The notes under the pieces: generated by a model | What the model was told of the DNA's origin: nothing | What the model saw: only the letters and a program-made list of their open reading frames with translations | The model's database searches: none | Shown here: in pieces, positions 8,252-16,882 of the stretch | Numbering within the stretch: position 1 is the stretch's first letter | Layout of the letters: each line of letters opens with the position of its first letter | Program-made: the position numbers and the translations under genes | NCBI GenBank assembly: GCA_030654645.1 | Contig: JAURXC010000225.1 | Span: forward strand, 1 to 18,010 | Reading direction: 5' to 3' | Origin: Deltaproteobacteria bacterium | GTDB lineage: Bacteria > Desulfobacterota > Desulfuromonadia > Geobacterales > Pseudopelobacteraceae | Length of the DNA: 18,010 nucleotides

Positions 8252-8656
8252 TCAATGATCACTATAACCCAGCACCACCAGCAGACAGCTGCCGTCAGCG
8301 ATGACATTGACGCCGGCTTCGCGGCAGAGCGCCACCGCATCGGGATGCTCGGCGCCCGGCTGCATCCAGATATTCTGTATACCCTTGGCAATTGCCAGCG
8401 GAACCAGCTGCGCGGTCACGGCCGGCGGTGTGATCATCGAAATGCTCTTTACCTCCGCCGGCAGGTCTCCGATGGTTGCGACGCTGGCCACCCCCTCGAT
8501 CTCGGTTTCATTGGGGTTGACCGGGACAGCCGTCCGGCCGTGCTGCAGATAGCAGCGCAGCACCTTGTTCCCGAACTTGTGGCGGTTGGTGGAAGCGCCC
8601 ACAACGCCGAAGGCGGGTGACTCCAGGAATTTCTCCAGCTGCTGTTTAATTGTCAT
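8252..8656 (-). CDS. CoA-binding Rossmann-fold protein (CoA_binding_2 family)
   Basis: The protein has 134 residues, the usual size for this single-domain family (YccU-like). The N-terminal FGVVGASTNRHKFGNKV (16 on) is the nucleotide-binding loop; VPVNPNETEIEGVASV and the SISMITPPAVTAQLVPLAIAKG split blocks follow, then IWMQPGAEHPDAV and a final VIADGSCLLV, matching the fold of succinyl-CoA synthetase alpha N-terminal domains. These proteins bind CoA or an acyl-CoA in the cytosol; the physiological role is not established. GGAG lies 6 bases before the ATG. It starts 38 bases after the stop of the repeat protein gene with no terminator in between, so the two are likely co-transcribed, although their products work in different compartments. 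Confidence 0.92.
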   Translation of the reverse strand: MTIKQQLEKFLESPAFGVVGASTNRHKFGNKVLRCYLQHGRTAVPVNPNETEIEGVASVATIGDLPAEVKSISMITPPAVTAQLVPLAIAKGIQNIWMQPGAEHPDAVALCREAGVNVIADGSCLLVVLGYSDH

Positions 8657-8694
8657 GATGGTCTCCTGTCATTGGTTTTAAATTTCTAAATGAT

Positions 8695-10119
8695 CTACAG
8701 CCTGAACGGTATCCACAGCAGGCTCAGTGAAGCCCCTTCCTTATCCGAGCCGTAACCGAACAGTCCTTTTAACAGCCTGAAGTCGCTGCCGGATGTAGTC
8801 GAGCGGTACGAAACCAGCGGAGAAAGTTCCCAGGCCAGTTCCTGGCCGCGACGCTCCTGCCAGTACAGGTTCCATAAAAGCGAAACCGCATTATTGCCCT
8901 GTTCGTCCCACTGCGCGATAAACAGCCGCCAGAGCGGCGCCCAGTTGCGTTCCACCCCGTCATTCCAGATCAGCGATTCGGCCAGGGCCGGCATCGACAG
9001 CGAGCGCAGGCCGCTCTCGTCCCGTTTCCAGGCGTACAGCGGCCAGAAAGCCGAGCGGGCGCGATCCTTGCCGGTCTCAGGCCAGGCTTCTTCCGAGTGG
9101 TTGAATAGAAAATAGAGCAGGCTGGTCTTGTCCTGGGTAAAAACGGCCGACTTGATGGTTTCATGCCGGTAGATCGGCCACATGACCCAGTTGCTGGTGG
9201 AATCCTTGATCCTGGATTCGGCATAGAAGGGGATGAAACGTTCGATGCTGTAATCCTTGCCCTGGGCGGTCACCCACAGCGGCCAGAGTATGTCGCGCTC
9301 GATCACCTGCCCCTGCCCGTCCCGCACGACACCGCAGAACGGCCAGGGAGCATGGGTCGAACTGCGTTGCGGAGAAACGGATGAAGCGTAGAAGGGGATC
9401 AGGTTCAGGTTTTCGGTGGGGTTGTCGCTGTTCAGCCCCAGGCTTTCGCGGATGTAGAACGGCCAGAGCACAAAGCGCTTGGAATAAACTCCCTCCTTGG
9501 CGGCCTGCCCGTAGAGCGGCCAGAACTGGAAGCCGCTCTCGTTCTCGCCCGAAACCGTGTTGAATATTGGATAGAGCCAGTTGGTGGAGGTGGTGCCGTT
9601 TTTGACCGTGCGGCCGTAGAGCGGAAAGAGGGTGTAGTGGTATTCGTCGCGCCAGAAGCGCTGGTAGATGTCGCCGTGGATCGGGAAGAAGGAGCTGTAT
9701 GGGCCGTACTTTTCCGACTCTCCGCTGATGTACAACGGGAACAGCATCGCGGAGCGCTTTTCCTCGGCGGTCCCGGAGCGGCTGACATGCTTCTGGTAGA
9801 TTTTCAGCACCTGGGTGTCGGAATCACCGCCGGTTGACGAGGTCGAGGCCAGTGGATAGAGGATGTCGCTGTCGTCCGATTCCTTGTCGTACTGGTTGAA
9901 AAACAGCGGCCGGAGGGCTGTTCTGGTCGTGTCGCCGGAGCGTTCGCGCTTGAAGAGCGGCCCCAGGACCGACAGGTTGCTGTAGCCGGTGGCCGGGCTG
10001 CTGCGGTAATCGAACAGCGGCCAGAGCGTCGTAACCGTGCCTTCCCCGGTCGCGGCGGCATGGGCCGCGGAAGTGATCACCAGCATCAGCATGGCACAGC
10101 ATACGACAGATATCCTCAT
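8695..10119 (-). CDS. Exported protein with about 20 degenerate WPLY-like repeats
   Basis: The protein has 474 residues from the start at 10119. The longer frame from 10155 is rejected because its ATG lies inside the predicted -10; at 10119 AAGGAG lies 5 bases upstream. Residues 1-21 are a signal peptide ending SAAHA. The mature protein is a chain of short hydrophobic-Pro-aromatic units: LWPLF (32), LGPLF (52), LRPLF (69), LYPLA (87), LFPLY (126), then FFPIH, LFPLY, LYPIF, FWPLY, LWPFY, LIPFY, PWPFC, LWPLW, FIPFY, MWPIY, FWPLY, WAPLW, LSPLV and WIPFRL at the C terminus. Between them are polar Ser/Thr/Asp-rich turns, with spacing of mostly 15-45 residues. This pattern suggests a repetitive beta structure, perhaps an outer membrane barrel or a propeller-like fold; the C terminus ends in an aromatic-X-X form (PFRL) rather than a terminal Phe. 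No known function. Confidence 0.82.
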   Translation of the reverse strand: MRISVVCCAMLMLVITSAAHAAATGEGTVTTLWPLFDYRSSPATGYSNLSVLGPLFKRERSGDTTRTALRPLFFNQYDKESDDSDILYPLASTSSTGGDSDTQVLKIYQKHVSRSGTAEEKRSAMLFPLYISGESEKYGPYSSFFPIHGDIYQRFWRDEYHYTLFPLYGRTVKNGTTSTNWLYPIFNTVSGENESGFQFWPLYGQAAKEGVYSKRFVLWPFYIRESLGLNSDNPTENLNLIPFYASSVSPQRSSTHAPWPFCGVVRDGQGQVIERDILWPLWVTAQGKDYSIERFIPFYAESRIKDSTSNWVMWPIYRHETIKSAVFTQDKTSLLYFLFNHSEEAWPETGKDRARSAFWPLYAWKRDESGLRSLSMPALAESLIWNDGVERNWAPLWRLFIAQWDEQGNNAVSLLWNLYWQERRGQELAWELSPLVSYRSTTSGSDFRLLKGLFGYGSDKEGASLSLLWIPFRL

Positions 10120-10153
10120 CAGTTCTCCTTGTGCAACTCGAATCGGCAGCGGC

Positions 10154-10182
10154 ATTATTCCCTATCGACCACGGCGAGTCAA
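10154..10182 (-). promoter_or_regulatory. Sigma-70 promoter of the repeat-protein operon
   Basis: On the minus strand TTGACT (10177-10182) and AATAAT (10154-10159) are separated by exactly 17 bases, each matching five of six consensus positions. The start would be near 10147, 28 bases before the ATG at 10119. This fixes the start codon of the repeat protein. Confidence 0.75.
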
Positions 10183-10322
10183 TCGCGAAAGGGGCGGAGT
10201 TGCGGCTAACACGTTCATATCGATTCCGTTTTACCTGATTTGCAGTTATAAGATGGATGCAATCGGAAATTGTTCCCTCACAACGACTAGAAAAGATAGT
10301 AATAACATCCAAATCATTTTTC

Positions 10323-10402
10323 ACGCAACGACGCGACGACGCAACGAAAGGCTCATAACCGTTTTGGCATTTGTGATTTGAGGCGTTGCGTGGTTGCGCA
10401 AG
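10323..10402. repeat. Tandem 8-bp units facing inverted copies, a palindromic intergenic repeat
   Basis: Three 8-bp units CGCAACGA, CGCGACGA, CGCAACGA run from 10324 to 10347. About 35 bases later GCGTTGCG and TGGTTGCG (10383-10398) are inverted copies. The arms can form a stem of about 14 pairs with one mismatch and one wobble, followed on the plus strand by GTTTTT. Similar short-unit palindromes are dispersed in Geobacter-group genomes, to my recollection. It lies 37 bases ahead of the MFS gene. The rest of the 320-base divergent gap (10120-10439) holds the promoter at 10154 and no other gene. Confidence 0.6.
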
Positions 10403-10439
10403 TTTTTCCGTAAATAATACCTGAAAAAACGGATATTCA

Positions 10440-11690
10440 ATGGCTGACAGACATTCCTACAATCGCCGACGCTGGACGATCTTTGCCGTGCTGGCGCTGA
10501 TGTACATACTGGTCTATTTCTACCGGGTCTCACTGGCGGTGGTGGCGGGCGACATCTCCCGTGAACTGCACCTGACCCCGCGGCAGCTGGGCTCGCTCTC
10601 CGGAATACTGTTCTACGTCTATGCCGTGGCCCAGCTGCCGCTGGCGCCGATGATCGACCGCCTGGGAAGCCGGCTGGTTATCAGCGGCTGCGGAGTCCTG
10701 ACCACGGCCGGCGGCCTGCTCTTCTCCCAGGCCGACACGCTGGCAACGGCCATGGCGGCCCGCGTGCTGATCGGCATCGGCACAGCCTCGGTGCTGATGG
10801 CAACTTTTACAGTTTTCAGCCACTGGTACAGCAAGCAGGAATTCGGGCGGGTTTCGGGCTTCATGGTGGCGGTCGGCAACCTGGGCAACCTGGCGGCCAC
10901 CGCGCCGCTGGCCCTGGCGGTGGGCGCCTTCGGCTGGAGAACGTCCTTTCTGGCGATCGGAGCGCTCCAGGCGCTGGTAACGGTGCTGGTATTCAGCAGG
11001 GTCCAGGACCGTCCCGCGGAACATGCGGAGTCGGCGCGGGAAAAGGAAGTGAAGACCGGCATGATGGCCGCCTGGGGCGAGATCTTCGGCAGCCGCGACT
11101 TCTGGCTGCTGGGGGTCATCTCATTTTTCTGGTATGGCAATTACCTGGCACTGCAGGGGCTATGGGGGGGACCGTACCTGATGGAGGTGCTGAAGCTCTC
11201 GCGCGAGTCCACCGGCAACATGCTGATGTGCACCTCGCTGGGCTTCATCGCCGGCAGCATGGTGACCGACACCATCGCCAGACGTTTCTTCCGTTCCTAC
11301 AAGAAGACCCTGCTGGCCGGACAGACGATCCTGCTGGTTCTGATGACGGCTTTCCTGGGGTGGGCGGAATTGATTCCGCGACCACTTCTGGCGGCGGTCT
11401 TCTTTGCCATCGGCCTGGCGGTCTCCAGCGGCGTGATGATCTACCCGATCATCCGCTCCATGTTCCCGGTGCGGATCGTCGGCACCGCCCTGACCTCACT
11501 GAACTTCTACGTCCTGATGGGAGCGGCCGCCACCCAGCAGGCCATGGGCGTCATCGTGGGATCCTACGGCGAAGCGGCCGGCAGCATGTCGGCCGGCCCG
11601 TTTCACAACGCCTTCCTGCTGCCGGTGGCGGGGCTGGCCGTTTCGATCGTACTGTTTGCCTTTGCCAGGGACTTCGGACAGCAGGGGTAA
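10440..11690 (+). CDS. Major facilitator superfamily transporter
   Basis: The protein has 416 residues with about 12 hydrophobic segments, the standard MFS size. TM1 is FAVLALMYILVYFYRVSLAVV (15-35). The loop between TM2 and TM3 holds DRLGSRLVI (73-81), the MFS motif A, and ARVLIGIGTA follows in TM4. A polar central loop (about residues 190-213, rich in Glu/Lys/Arg) divides two six-helix halves; the second half begins at FWLLGVISFFWYGNY. Substrate cannot be read from the sequence; the N-terminal Tyr-Arg in TM1 resembles organophosphate/organic anion type carriers, but weakly. The ribosome site is poor (GGAT about 6 bases before the ATG). The gene ends 12 bases from the convergent toxin-like gene with no terminator between them. 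Confidence 0.92.
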   Translation: MADRHSYNRRRWTIFAVLALMYILVYFYRVSLAVVAGDISRELHLTPRQLGSLSGILFYVYAVAQLPLAPMIDRLGSRLVISGCGVLTTAGGLLFSQADTLATAMAARVLIGIGTASVLMATFTVFSHWYSKQEFGRVSGFMVAVGNLGNLAATAPLALAVGAFGWRTSFLAIGALQALVTVLVFSRVQDRPAEHAESAREKEVKTGMMAAWGEIFGSRDFWLLGVISFFWYGNYLALQGLWGGPYLMEVLKLSRESTGNMLMCTSLGFIAGSMVTDTIARRFFRSYKKTLLAGQTILLVLMTAFLGWAELIPRPLLAAVFFAIGLAVSSGVMIYPIIRSMFPVRIVGTALTSLNFYVLMGAAATQQAMGVIVGSYGEAAGSMSAGPFHNAFLLPVAGLAVSIVLFAFARDFGQQG

Positions 11691-11702
11691 ATGGTTATTC
11701 CC

Positions 11703-14700
11703 TCAGAGGTTCTCAAAGGTTCCCACGATCAGCGCATCACCGGGCACATAGGCCCCGGAGAACTTGATGAAGTTGTTGCTCGGGAACAGCAGGTTCTTCA
11801 GCGCGAACAGCGAAATCGGATCAAAGCTCACGTCCAGCTGCCGGACGATCTGAGACGGCACCTGCTCTTTGATCTGCTGGTTGACCTGGGACTGGAGATT
11901 GTCGCTGCCCGAAGGCCCTCCACCGGAGAGATTCCCCGTCACCGTCACCGCCTGGCTTTGCATCTTGATTGAAACCGACTGGTCACGTCCCGTCCCCACG
12001 ACCGAGATCGGCGACGAGGCTGAAACGTTTGATGTTACATCGTTTTTGAAAGAGCCATGGGTCGTCGTTGTGCAGTCCTTACCCCAGAGAGCGCTCAGGC
12101 AGGGATACATGGATGTGGTGGTAACCGTATTGATTGTCATCGTCTGGTTCCTGACGCCGGTCAGCATCATCGGACCCTCCGCAGTTGCCGAAAGGATCAT
12201 CCCGTCCAGCGCCCAGGTCACGGTGTTGTTGGGGAACGAATAGACCGTGGTGGTGGACGAACCGCCACCCCCAGAGGAATAACTAGATCTCTGGGTCAGC
12301 TTGCTGAGATCGATACCGGTTGCGGAGACGTTTGCCACGGTAAACTCGCCGTGCCAGGCCTTGTTCGGATCGCCGGGATCCTTGCCCACAATCCGCCAAC
12401 TATTCTTATTCAGGCTCTGGGGCAGCACCGAGCCGAAGAAGATCGCGCTACGGATACTCAGCGAACACTCCTCAGCCTGCGGGATCGGTTCGGGGATATT
12501 GTTAAGGAAGGTCTGGCTGTAATTCAACAGCACATGACCACCGGTCTGGATGAACATCTGCAGCAGCTCATTCCCGGCCGGGGTCTTCAGCACCTTGAAA
12601 TAGAACTCGTTCGGCCGGAGCGCCTCGATCGTCGGCACACTGGTCAGATCGAGCTGGTTGATCAGGAAAACCACCGGGTTGTTGACAAAGTAGGCTTTGA
12701 TCACCTTGTTCAGCTCAATTTTCTCCTCGTCGCTGATCTCGATTTCATTAATACTGAATGCTCCGACCTGCATGTCCAGAACAACTTTCAGCAGGTTGTG
12801 ATCTGTTCCATTAATGCTGGAACTGCCGCGCATCTTGCTCAGTTTTACATTGGCGGTCAGAGTCTTGCCCTGGATGCTGACAGGCAGGTCACACTTTTCC
12901 GGATCTTCTCCCAGCTGGATACAGTTGGTCATCGATCCGGTAATGATGGGCATCTCAAGGCTGACCGTCTCGTTGTTATTTACGGTGAATACCAGCAACG
13001 GGTAACCGTATTCCAGGTCAAACTTCTTGATCGCCCAGACCCCCTCCACCACCTTGGTGCGGGTGGTGACGTGGATGGTATTTTTGTAGGTCGTGTTGTT
13101 TTTAAGCTCGTCGTATTGGGCGCAGAGGGCCTTGTTGATGCGCTCGCGGGACATATTGAACACGACGTCCCAACCGTTGGTGGTGGAACCCTGGCTGAAC
13201 ATCTGGCTGACCAGCGTATTGACCGACGGCAGAACCAGCTGCGTGGATTCGGCGGCCATCAGGGCGAAGGTGGTCATGGCGACCGTGCGCAAACGCTCGG
13301 CGTGCGGCGCATATGCCAACGCCTTCCGATTCCGGCCGAAGTCGATCGGCGCATCTATAATCCGCGCCTCCAGCACGAATGAAAGCCGGATCTTCACGGT
13401 CATGGATTCGAACTTCACTCCCCGGTTGGTCACGGTGCGGGGGATGTCAACCTGCCACTCGCCAAAAGGGGTGACCTGGCTGACGCCGTCGGACCAGGAT
13501 TCACCATTGTCCGAAAACAGCGGGGCGCCGGAGGCGACGTCGTACTCATAGGTACGCTCGCGCCAGGGAGTATGAAACGACAATTTCTGGCGGGTCGTGT
13601 CGCGATCCGAGAACGGCGCATCCTGGAAAGTGAGCCGGACCAGGAGCTTGCCGCTGTCGGTGCCTTTTACCCCCTCAATGGCGGCGGTGACTCCAACCAC
13701 CCGCAGGTTGACATATTGCATGAATTCCCTGGCATCCGGGCAGATCACGATCCTGTGCGCCGCGCCGTTGATGATCTCATCCGTCAGCACACCCTCCACC
13801 ACATATTCGATCGGCGTGGTCGTCGAGGCCTGATAACTGGCGAGCAGTGACCTGGCACGGATGGTGGCTTCCTGCTGCATCACGCGCGCGTTACGGAATT
13901 TCATCAGGCTGAAAGTCTGGATCAGCGTCGGCGGCTGCAGGTTGGCATACTGCAAGGCCTGGTCCTGGAGCAGGAAGGCCTTGGCCAGCGTGCCCAGCAT
14001 CTGCTGGCGCAGATAATCCAGTTGACCGGTAAGGCCGACCAGATCGACCTCGGAGCGATCCAGCTCTTTGACTTCCCTGGGATTGAGCGTGCCCTGGAGA
14101 TCATTCAGACGCGTGACCTGACGTTCGTTCAACTCCTTCTGGCGCTGGGTGGTGTAGATGTCGCGCTGGATCTGGTGCAGCTGGGATTTGGCGCTGCTCA
14201 ACGCCTTGCCCCGCATTACCAGGGTCTTGAATGCGGCGCCCAGTTCCGCCTTGGCGACGTTGACGTTGGGATCACTCGGACCGCTGGCCATGACCACGTC
14301 GAACTTTATCGACATCTCGTCCCAGGAGAGCTGCGCGGTGTCGCCGAACTGATCGCTTCCCAGACCGTCCAGAGTCAGTTGGGCGTTCCGGATGTTTTCG
14401 ATACTGCTCTTGGCGCCGGTGAACAGTTTAGAGGCCGCATTCAGGACATTCAGAGTTTTCTGGATCCGCTGGACCATCAGCCCCAGATCCTTGACCGAGG
14501 AGATCGAACTGGCCGGCAGGGCAATGGACGTGCCGAGGCTGAACAGGTTGGTGGCAACATCGAGACCGAACTTGATCGCCTCCATCGCCTCCCACTGCTG
14601 GACCTTGGACTTGTAATTCTGCGTCGCCGCGTCAACCTCCGCCTGCTGTTCGAAGAGCAGTTTCTGCAAGCCCGCGATCTGTGACTGCTGTAACTCGGCC

Positions 14701-16748
14701 TCGCTCTGGCGAACGCTGATGACGTTGTCATAGCTGTCAACAAGATCGTTATATTGCGCGGCATTGGCCGTTATCAGCCCGGAGAGCAGCTTGCCGGACT
14801 CGATTATGTTCTGGTTCAGGGTTTTGGCGACGTCGATGGTCAGTTCCGCCTGCTTGCGGGCATCGATGCGAGCGGTGGTCTCCGCGATCTGACGCTGGAT
14901 CTCAGTGATATAGTCGAGGATACGGGTGACGTGCTCCTCGTATTGCGAGGCGGGCAGGATCGGCACGAAACTGCCGTAACGCGAGTCCGCGGCATACTTG
15001 CCCAGATCGAGCGCGCGATAGCGGATAACCGCCAGATCCTCGTCTTCGCAATCGGCCGGTATGACCCTGGTTACCCAATCGAGATAGCCGCGTACGAACC
15101 TCTGAACCGGCCTGGCCTCGGCTCCGGTCTGGAAACCGAGCACGGCCTCGGCAAAGGCCATGGAGAACTCCAGGCTGTTTTTGAGGTTTCCGCATGAATA
15201 CGCCGCCGGCGGGACACGCAAATCCGCGGCAACCAGCGGGTCACCCTCGGGACTGCCAGCGTCGAGGATGTATTTCAGCCCGTCCACCACAACGAAGCGC
15301 TTGCTGCCGGCACTGTTGCGCACCAGCATAGCCCCGAGAAAAGTGTCGCAGCCGATCTGCAAACTGTCGAAGGCGGCGTCACCCAGTTCAAGTACCTTGG
15401 GTTTTCCGACCGTTCTCATGTCCAGCACATAGGCGAACAGCCGCACCGAAGCACCCGGAAGCGAGATGGTCTCCCGTGAGGCGCCGGAAACTACATAGCC
15501 ATAGGCGGTGAACTGTTTGACTTCATCCCTGGCCACGAGCTGGATATCAGCGATATCCAGACGGACCTTGAAGACGTCGATGCCGGGTGTCGCAATGCTC
15601 GACAACACGCCGGGCTGGTCATCCGGCAGCAAGGTGGTGAAGTCCCGATTGTCGCAAATCGAAAAATTCACGTTCACCGTGTCGCCGAATTTGGCGGCCA
15701 GCGCGCCCTTCAATACACGGCGCCAGACGGCCGAGCGTTTGTATTCGGTGAAGGTCGTCAGCGGGGCCAGTTCAACGCCGATCGGAGCGGATGCGCCATA
15801 CTCCCTGTTCATCCGGTCGAGCGTGATCGGCCCATTGTCACCGAACGGAGCGAAGATGCTCTCCTTGTTGGACCAGACCTTCTCGAACCACTCGCCGTTC
15901 TTCCTGTCGGCAATGAATGTTTGATCGTTGCTCAGACAGAGCAGTTTTCCGTACTCTTTGACAAAACCGTACTCGCCGGTATTCGCATCGGTTGTGAAAT
16001 ATTCGAAATCGACCGCACTCTGGCCGCGCAGTTTATCGGCACTGTTCTCGTATGCCTTTCTAACGCGTGCAAACTGGGATTTTTCAAAGGCAAACACCTG
16101 CAGGATCTGGTCGCCGACATCGACTTTCGCAACATAATGGGTACCCCACTTCTTGAATGCGTCCAGATAGGTATTTGCTTCCTGAATGCCCAACTGGGAG
16201 ACATCATCCGCCAGGTGCGGCTGTTTGAAATGCTTCAGACGCGCCAACTCACGCATGAATGCTCCGTTAAGACCCAGCTCCGGATCCGGCGTCAGCGCAT
16301 TCACAGTCATTGTGACACCGGTCTCCAAGGTCTTGTGCAGTGCCGTACCGTCAAGGCGTGTCAGCCTGACCAGGGCATATCCCAAAGCCGGGTTTTTGAG
16401 ATCCACCCCCAGCGCCGATGACAGCATGTCCAGCGCCAATAGCCGGTCGCCGCTTCCCAGAACCAGCGGGCCGGACGGCAGAACCGGCGCGCTGGTATCG
16501 ATCGAGGGGTGAACAACCCTGTAAGGCAGCACCTGCGACAGCAGGCTTTCGCTGGTATCGTGCAGCGAAATTTCCGGATAGGACCAGGCGCCGGCCGGGT
16601 CAAACGCTTTGAGCTCCTGGCTTTCGAAGGGTATCTCCGTGGTTGGGCGGAGGATATTCAGCCGGCCCGATTCCGGGTTCCAGTCGGGCTGATACCCGCG
16701 AACAAGGTTGGTTGATGTCCCTAGCCGAATGCTCTCAAGAATGCTCAT
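11703..16748 (-). CDS. Giant MACPF / helical pore-former / P47-like TULIP fusion, putative toxin
   Basis: The protein has 1681 residues with GGAGGAACC ahead of the ATG. Seen in order: (1) residues about 1-400, MACPF/perforin-like, with LVRGYQPDWN near the start and the family signature in YLDAFKKWGTHYVAKVDVG (194-212); (2) about 400-600, mixed region; (3) about 602-972, long heptad-like helices (QYEEHVTRILDYITEIQRQI on) broken by a hydrophobic hairpin IKFGLDVATNLFSLGTSIAL (725-744) continuing to about 760, the plan of ClyA/Hbl or Tc-type alpha pore-formers; (4) about 975-1150, beta-rich; (5) about 1185-1681, P47/OrfX-like TULIP, opening NGWDVVFNMSRERINKAL and closing FALKNLLFPSNN then YVPGDALIVG. 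A Gly/Ser linker lies at 1489-1500. There is no signal peptide and no nearby secretion gene. Domain calls rest on motif recognition; toxicity is inference. It appears monocistronic. Confidence 0.8.
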   Translation of the reverse strand: MSILESIRLGTSTNLVRGYQPDWNPESGRLNILRPTTEIPFESQELKAFDPAGAWSYPEISLHDTSESLLSQVLPYRVVHPSIDTSAPVLPSGPLVLGSGDRLLALDMLSSALGVDLKNPALGYALVRLTRLDGTALHKTLETGVTMTVNALTPDPELGLNGAFMRELARLKHFKQPHLADDVSQLGIQEANTYLDAFKKWGTHYVAKVDVGDQILQVFAFEKSQFARVRKAYENSADKLRGQSAVDFEYFTTDANTGEYGFVKEYGKLLCLSNDQTFIADRKNGEWFEKVWSNKESIFAPFGDNGPITLDRMNREYGASAPIGVELAPLTTFTEYKRSAVWRRVLKGALAAKFGDTVNVNFSICDNRDFTTLLPDDQPGVLSSIATPGIDVFKVRLDIADIQLVARDEVKQFTAYGYVVSGASRETISLPGASVRLFAYVLDMRTVGKPKVLELGDAAFDSLQIGCDTFLGAMLVRNSAGSKRFVVVDGLKYILDAGSPEGDPLVAADLRVPPAAYSCGNLKNSLEFSMAFAEAVLGFQTGAEARPVQRFVRGYLDWVTRVIPADCEDEDLAVIRYRALDLGKYAADSRYGSFVPILPASQYEEHVTRILDYITEIQRQIAETTARIDARKQAELTIDVAKTLNQNIIESGKLLSGLITANAAQYNDLVDSYDNVISVRQSEAELQQSQIAGLQKLLFEQQAEVDAATQNYKSKVQQWEAMEAIKFGLDVATNLFSLGTSIALPASSISSVKDLGLMVQRIQKTLNVLNAASKLFTGAKSSIENIRNAQLTLDGLGSDQFGDTAQLSWDEMSIKFDVVMASGPSDPNVNVAKAELGAAFKTLVMRGKALSSAKSQLHQIQRDIYTTQRQKELNERQVTRLNDLQGTLNPREVKELDRSEVDLVGLTGQLDYLRQQMLGTLAKAFLLQDQALQYANLQPPTLIQTFSLMKFRNARVMQQEATIRARSLLASYQASTTTPIEYVVEGVLTDEIINGAAHRIVICPDAREFMQYVNLRVVGVTAAIEGVKGTDSGKLLVRLTFQDAPFSDRDTTRQKLSFHTPWRERTYEYDVASGAPLFSDNGESWSDGVSQVTPFGEWQVDIPRTVTNRGVKFESMTVKIRLSFVLEARIIDAPIDFGRNRKALAYAPHAERLRTVAMTTFALMAAESTQLVLPSVNTLVSQMFSQGSTTNGWDVVFNMSRERINKALCAQYDELKNNTTYKNTIHVTTRTKVVEGVWAIKKFDLEYGYPLLVFTVNNNETVSLEMPIITGSMTNCIQLGEDPEKCDLPVSIQGKTLTANVKLSKMRGSSSINGTDHNLLKVVLDMQVGAFSINEIEISDEEKIELNKVIKAYFVNNPVVFLINQLDLTSVPTIEALRPNEFYFKVLKTPAGNELLQMFIQTGGHVLLNYSQTFLNNIPEPIPQAEECSLSIRSAIFFGSVLPQSLNKNSWRIVGKDPGDPNKAWHGEFTVANVSATGIDLSKLTQRSSYSSGGGGSSTTTVYSFPNNTVTWALDGMILSATAEGPMMLTGVRNQTMTINTVTTTSMYPCLSALWGKDCTTTTHGSFKNDVTSNVSASSPISVVGTGRDQSVSIKMQSQAVTVTGNLSGGGPSGSDNLQSQVNQQIKEQVPSQIVRQLDVSFDPISLFALKNLLFPSNNFIKFSGAYVPGDALIVGTFENL

Positions 16749-16808
16749 GATGGTTCCTCCCTGAAAAACCCTTCAATGCAATATGGCCGCGGGAACGATA
16801 AATCCAAA

Positions 16809-16834
16809 GCGGGCGGAGTCGGTATTCCACCCGC
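16809..16834 (-). promoter_or_regulatory. Leader hairpin ahead of the putative toxin gene
   Basis: On the minus strand GCGGGTGGA pairs with TCCGCCCGC with one mismatch across an 8-base loop, followed by TTTGGATTTAT. It lies between the candidate promoter and the start codon and could act as an attenuator or as a weak terminator of upstream transcripts. Confidence 0.4.
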
Positions 16835-16882
16835 CTGCCTTATGATTCCAGCCACTTGCATTAGAGTTTTTTATTTTCGAGG

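Noticed and set aside
10120..10155. Start of the repeat protein at 10155
   Set aside because: It overlaps the -10 of a strong promoter and would mask the signal peptide; the ribosome site supports 10119.
11691..11702. Terminator between the convergent MFS and toxin-like genes
   Set aside because: Only 12 bases separate the stop codons and no hairpin with a T-tract is visible there.
12057..13382. A 441-codon plus-strand frame inside the putative toxin gene
   Set aside because: Antisense shadow of the long gene, with composition typical of reverse-frame translation; the minus-strand frame carries recognisable family motifs.
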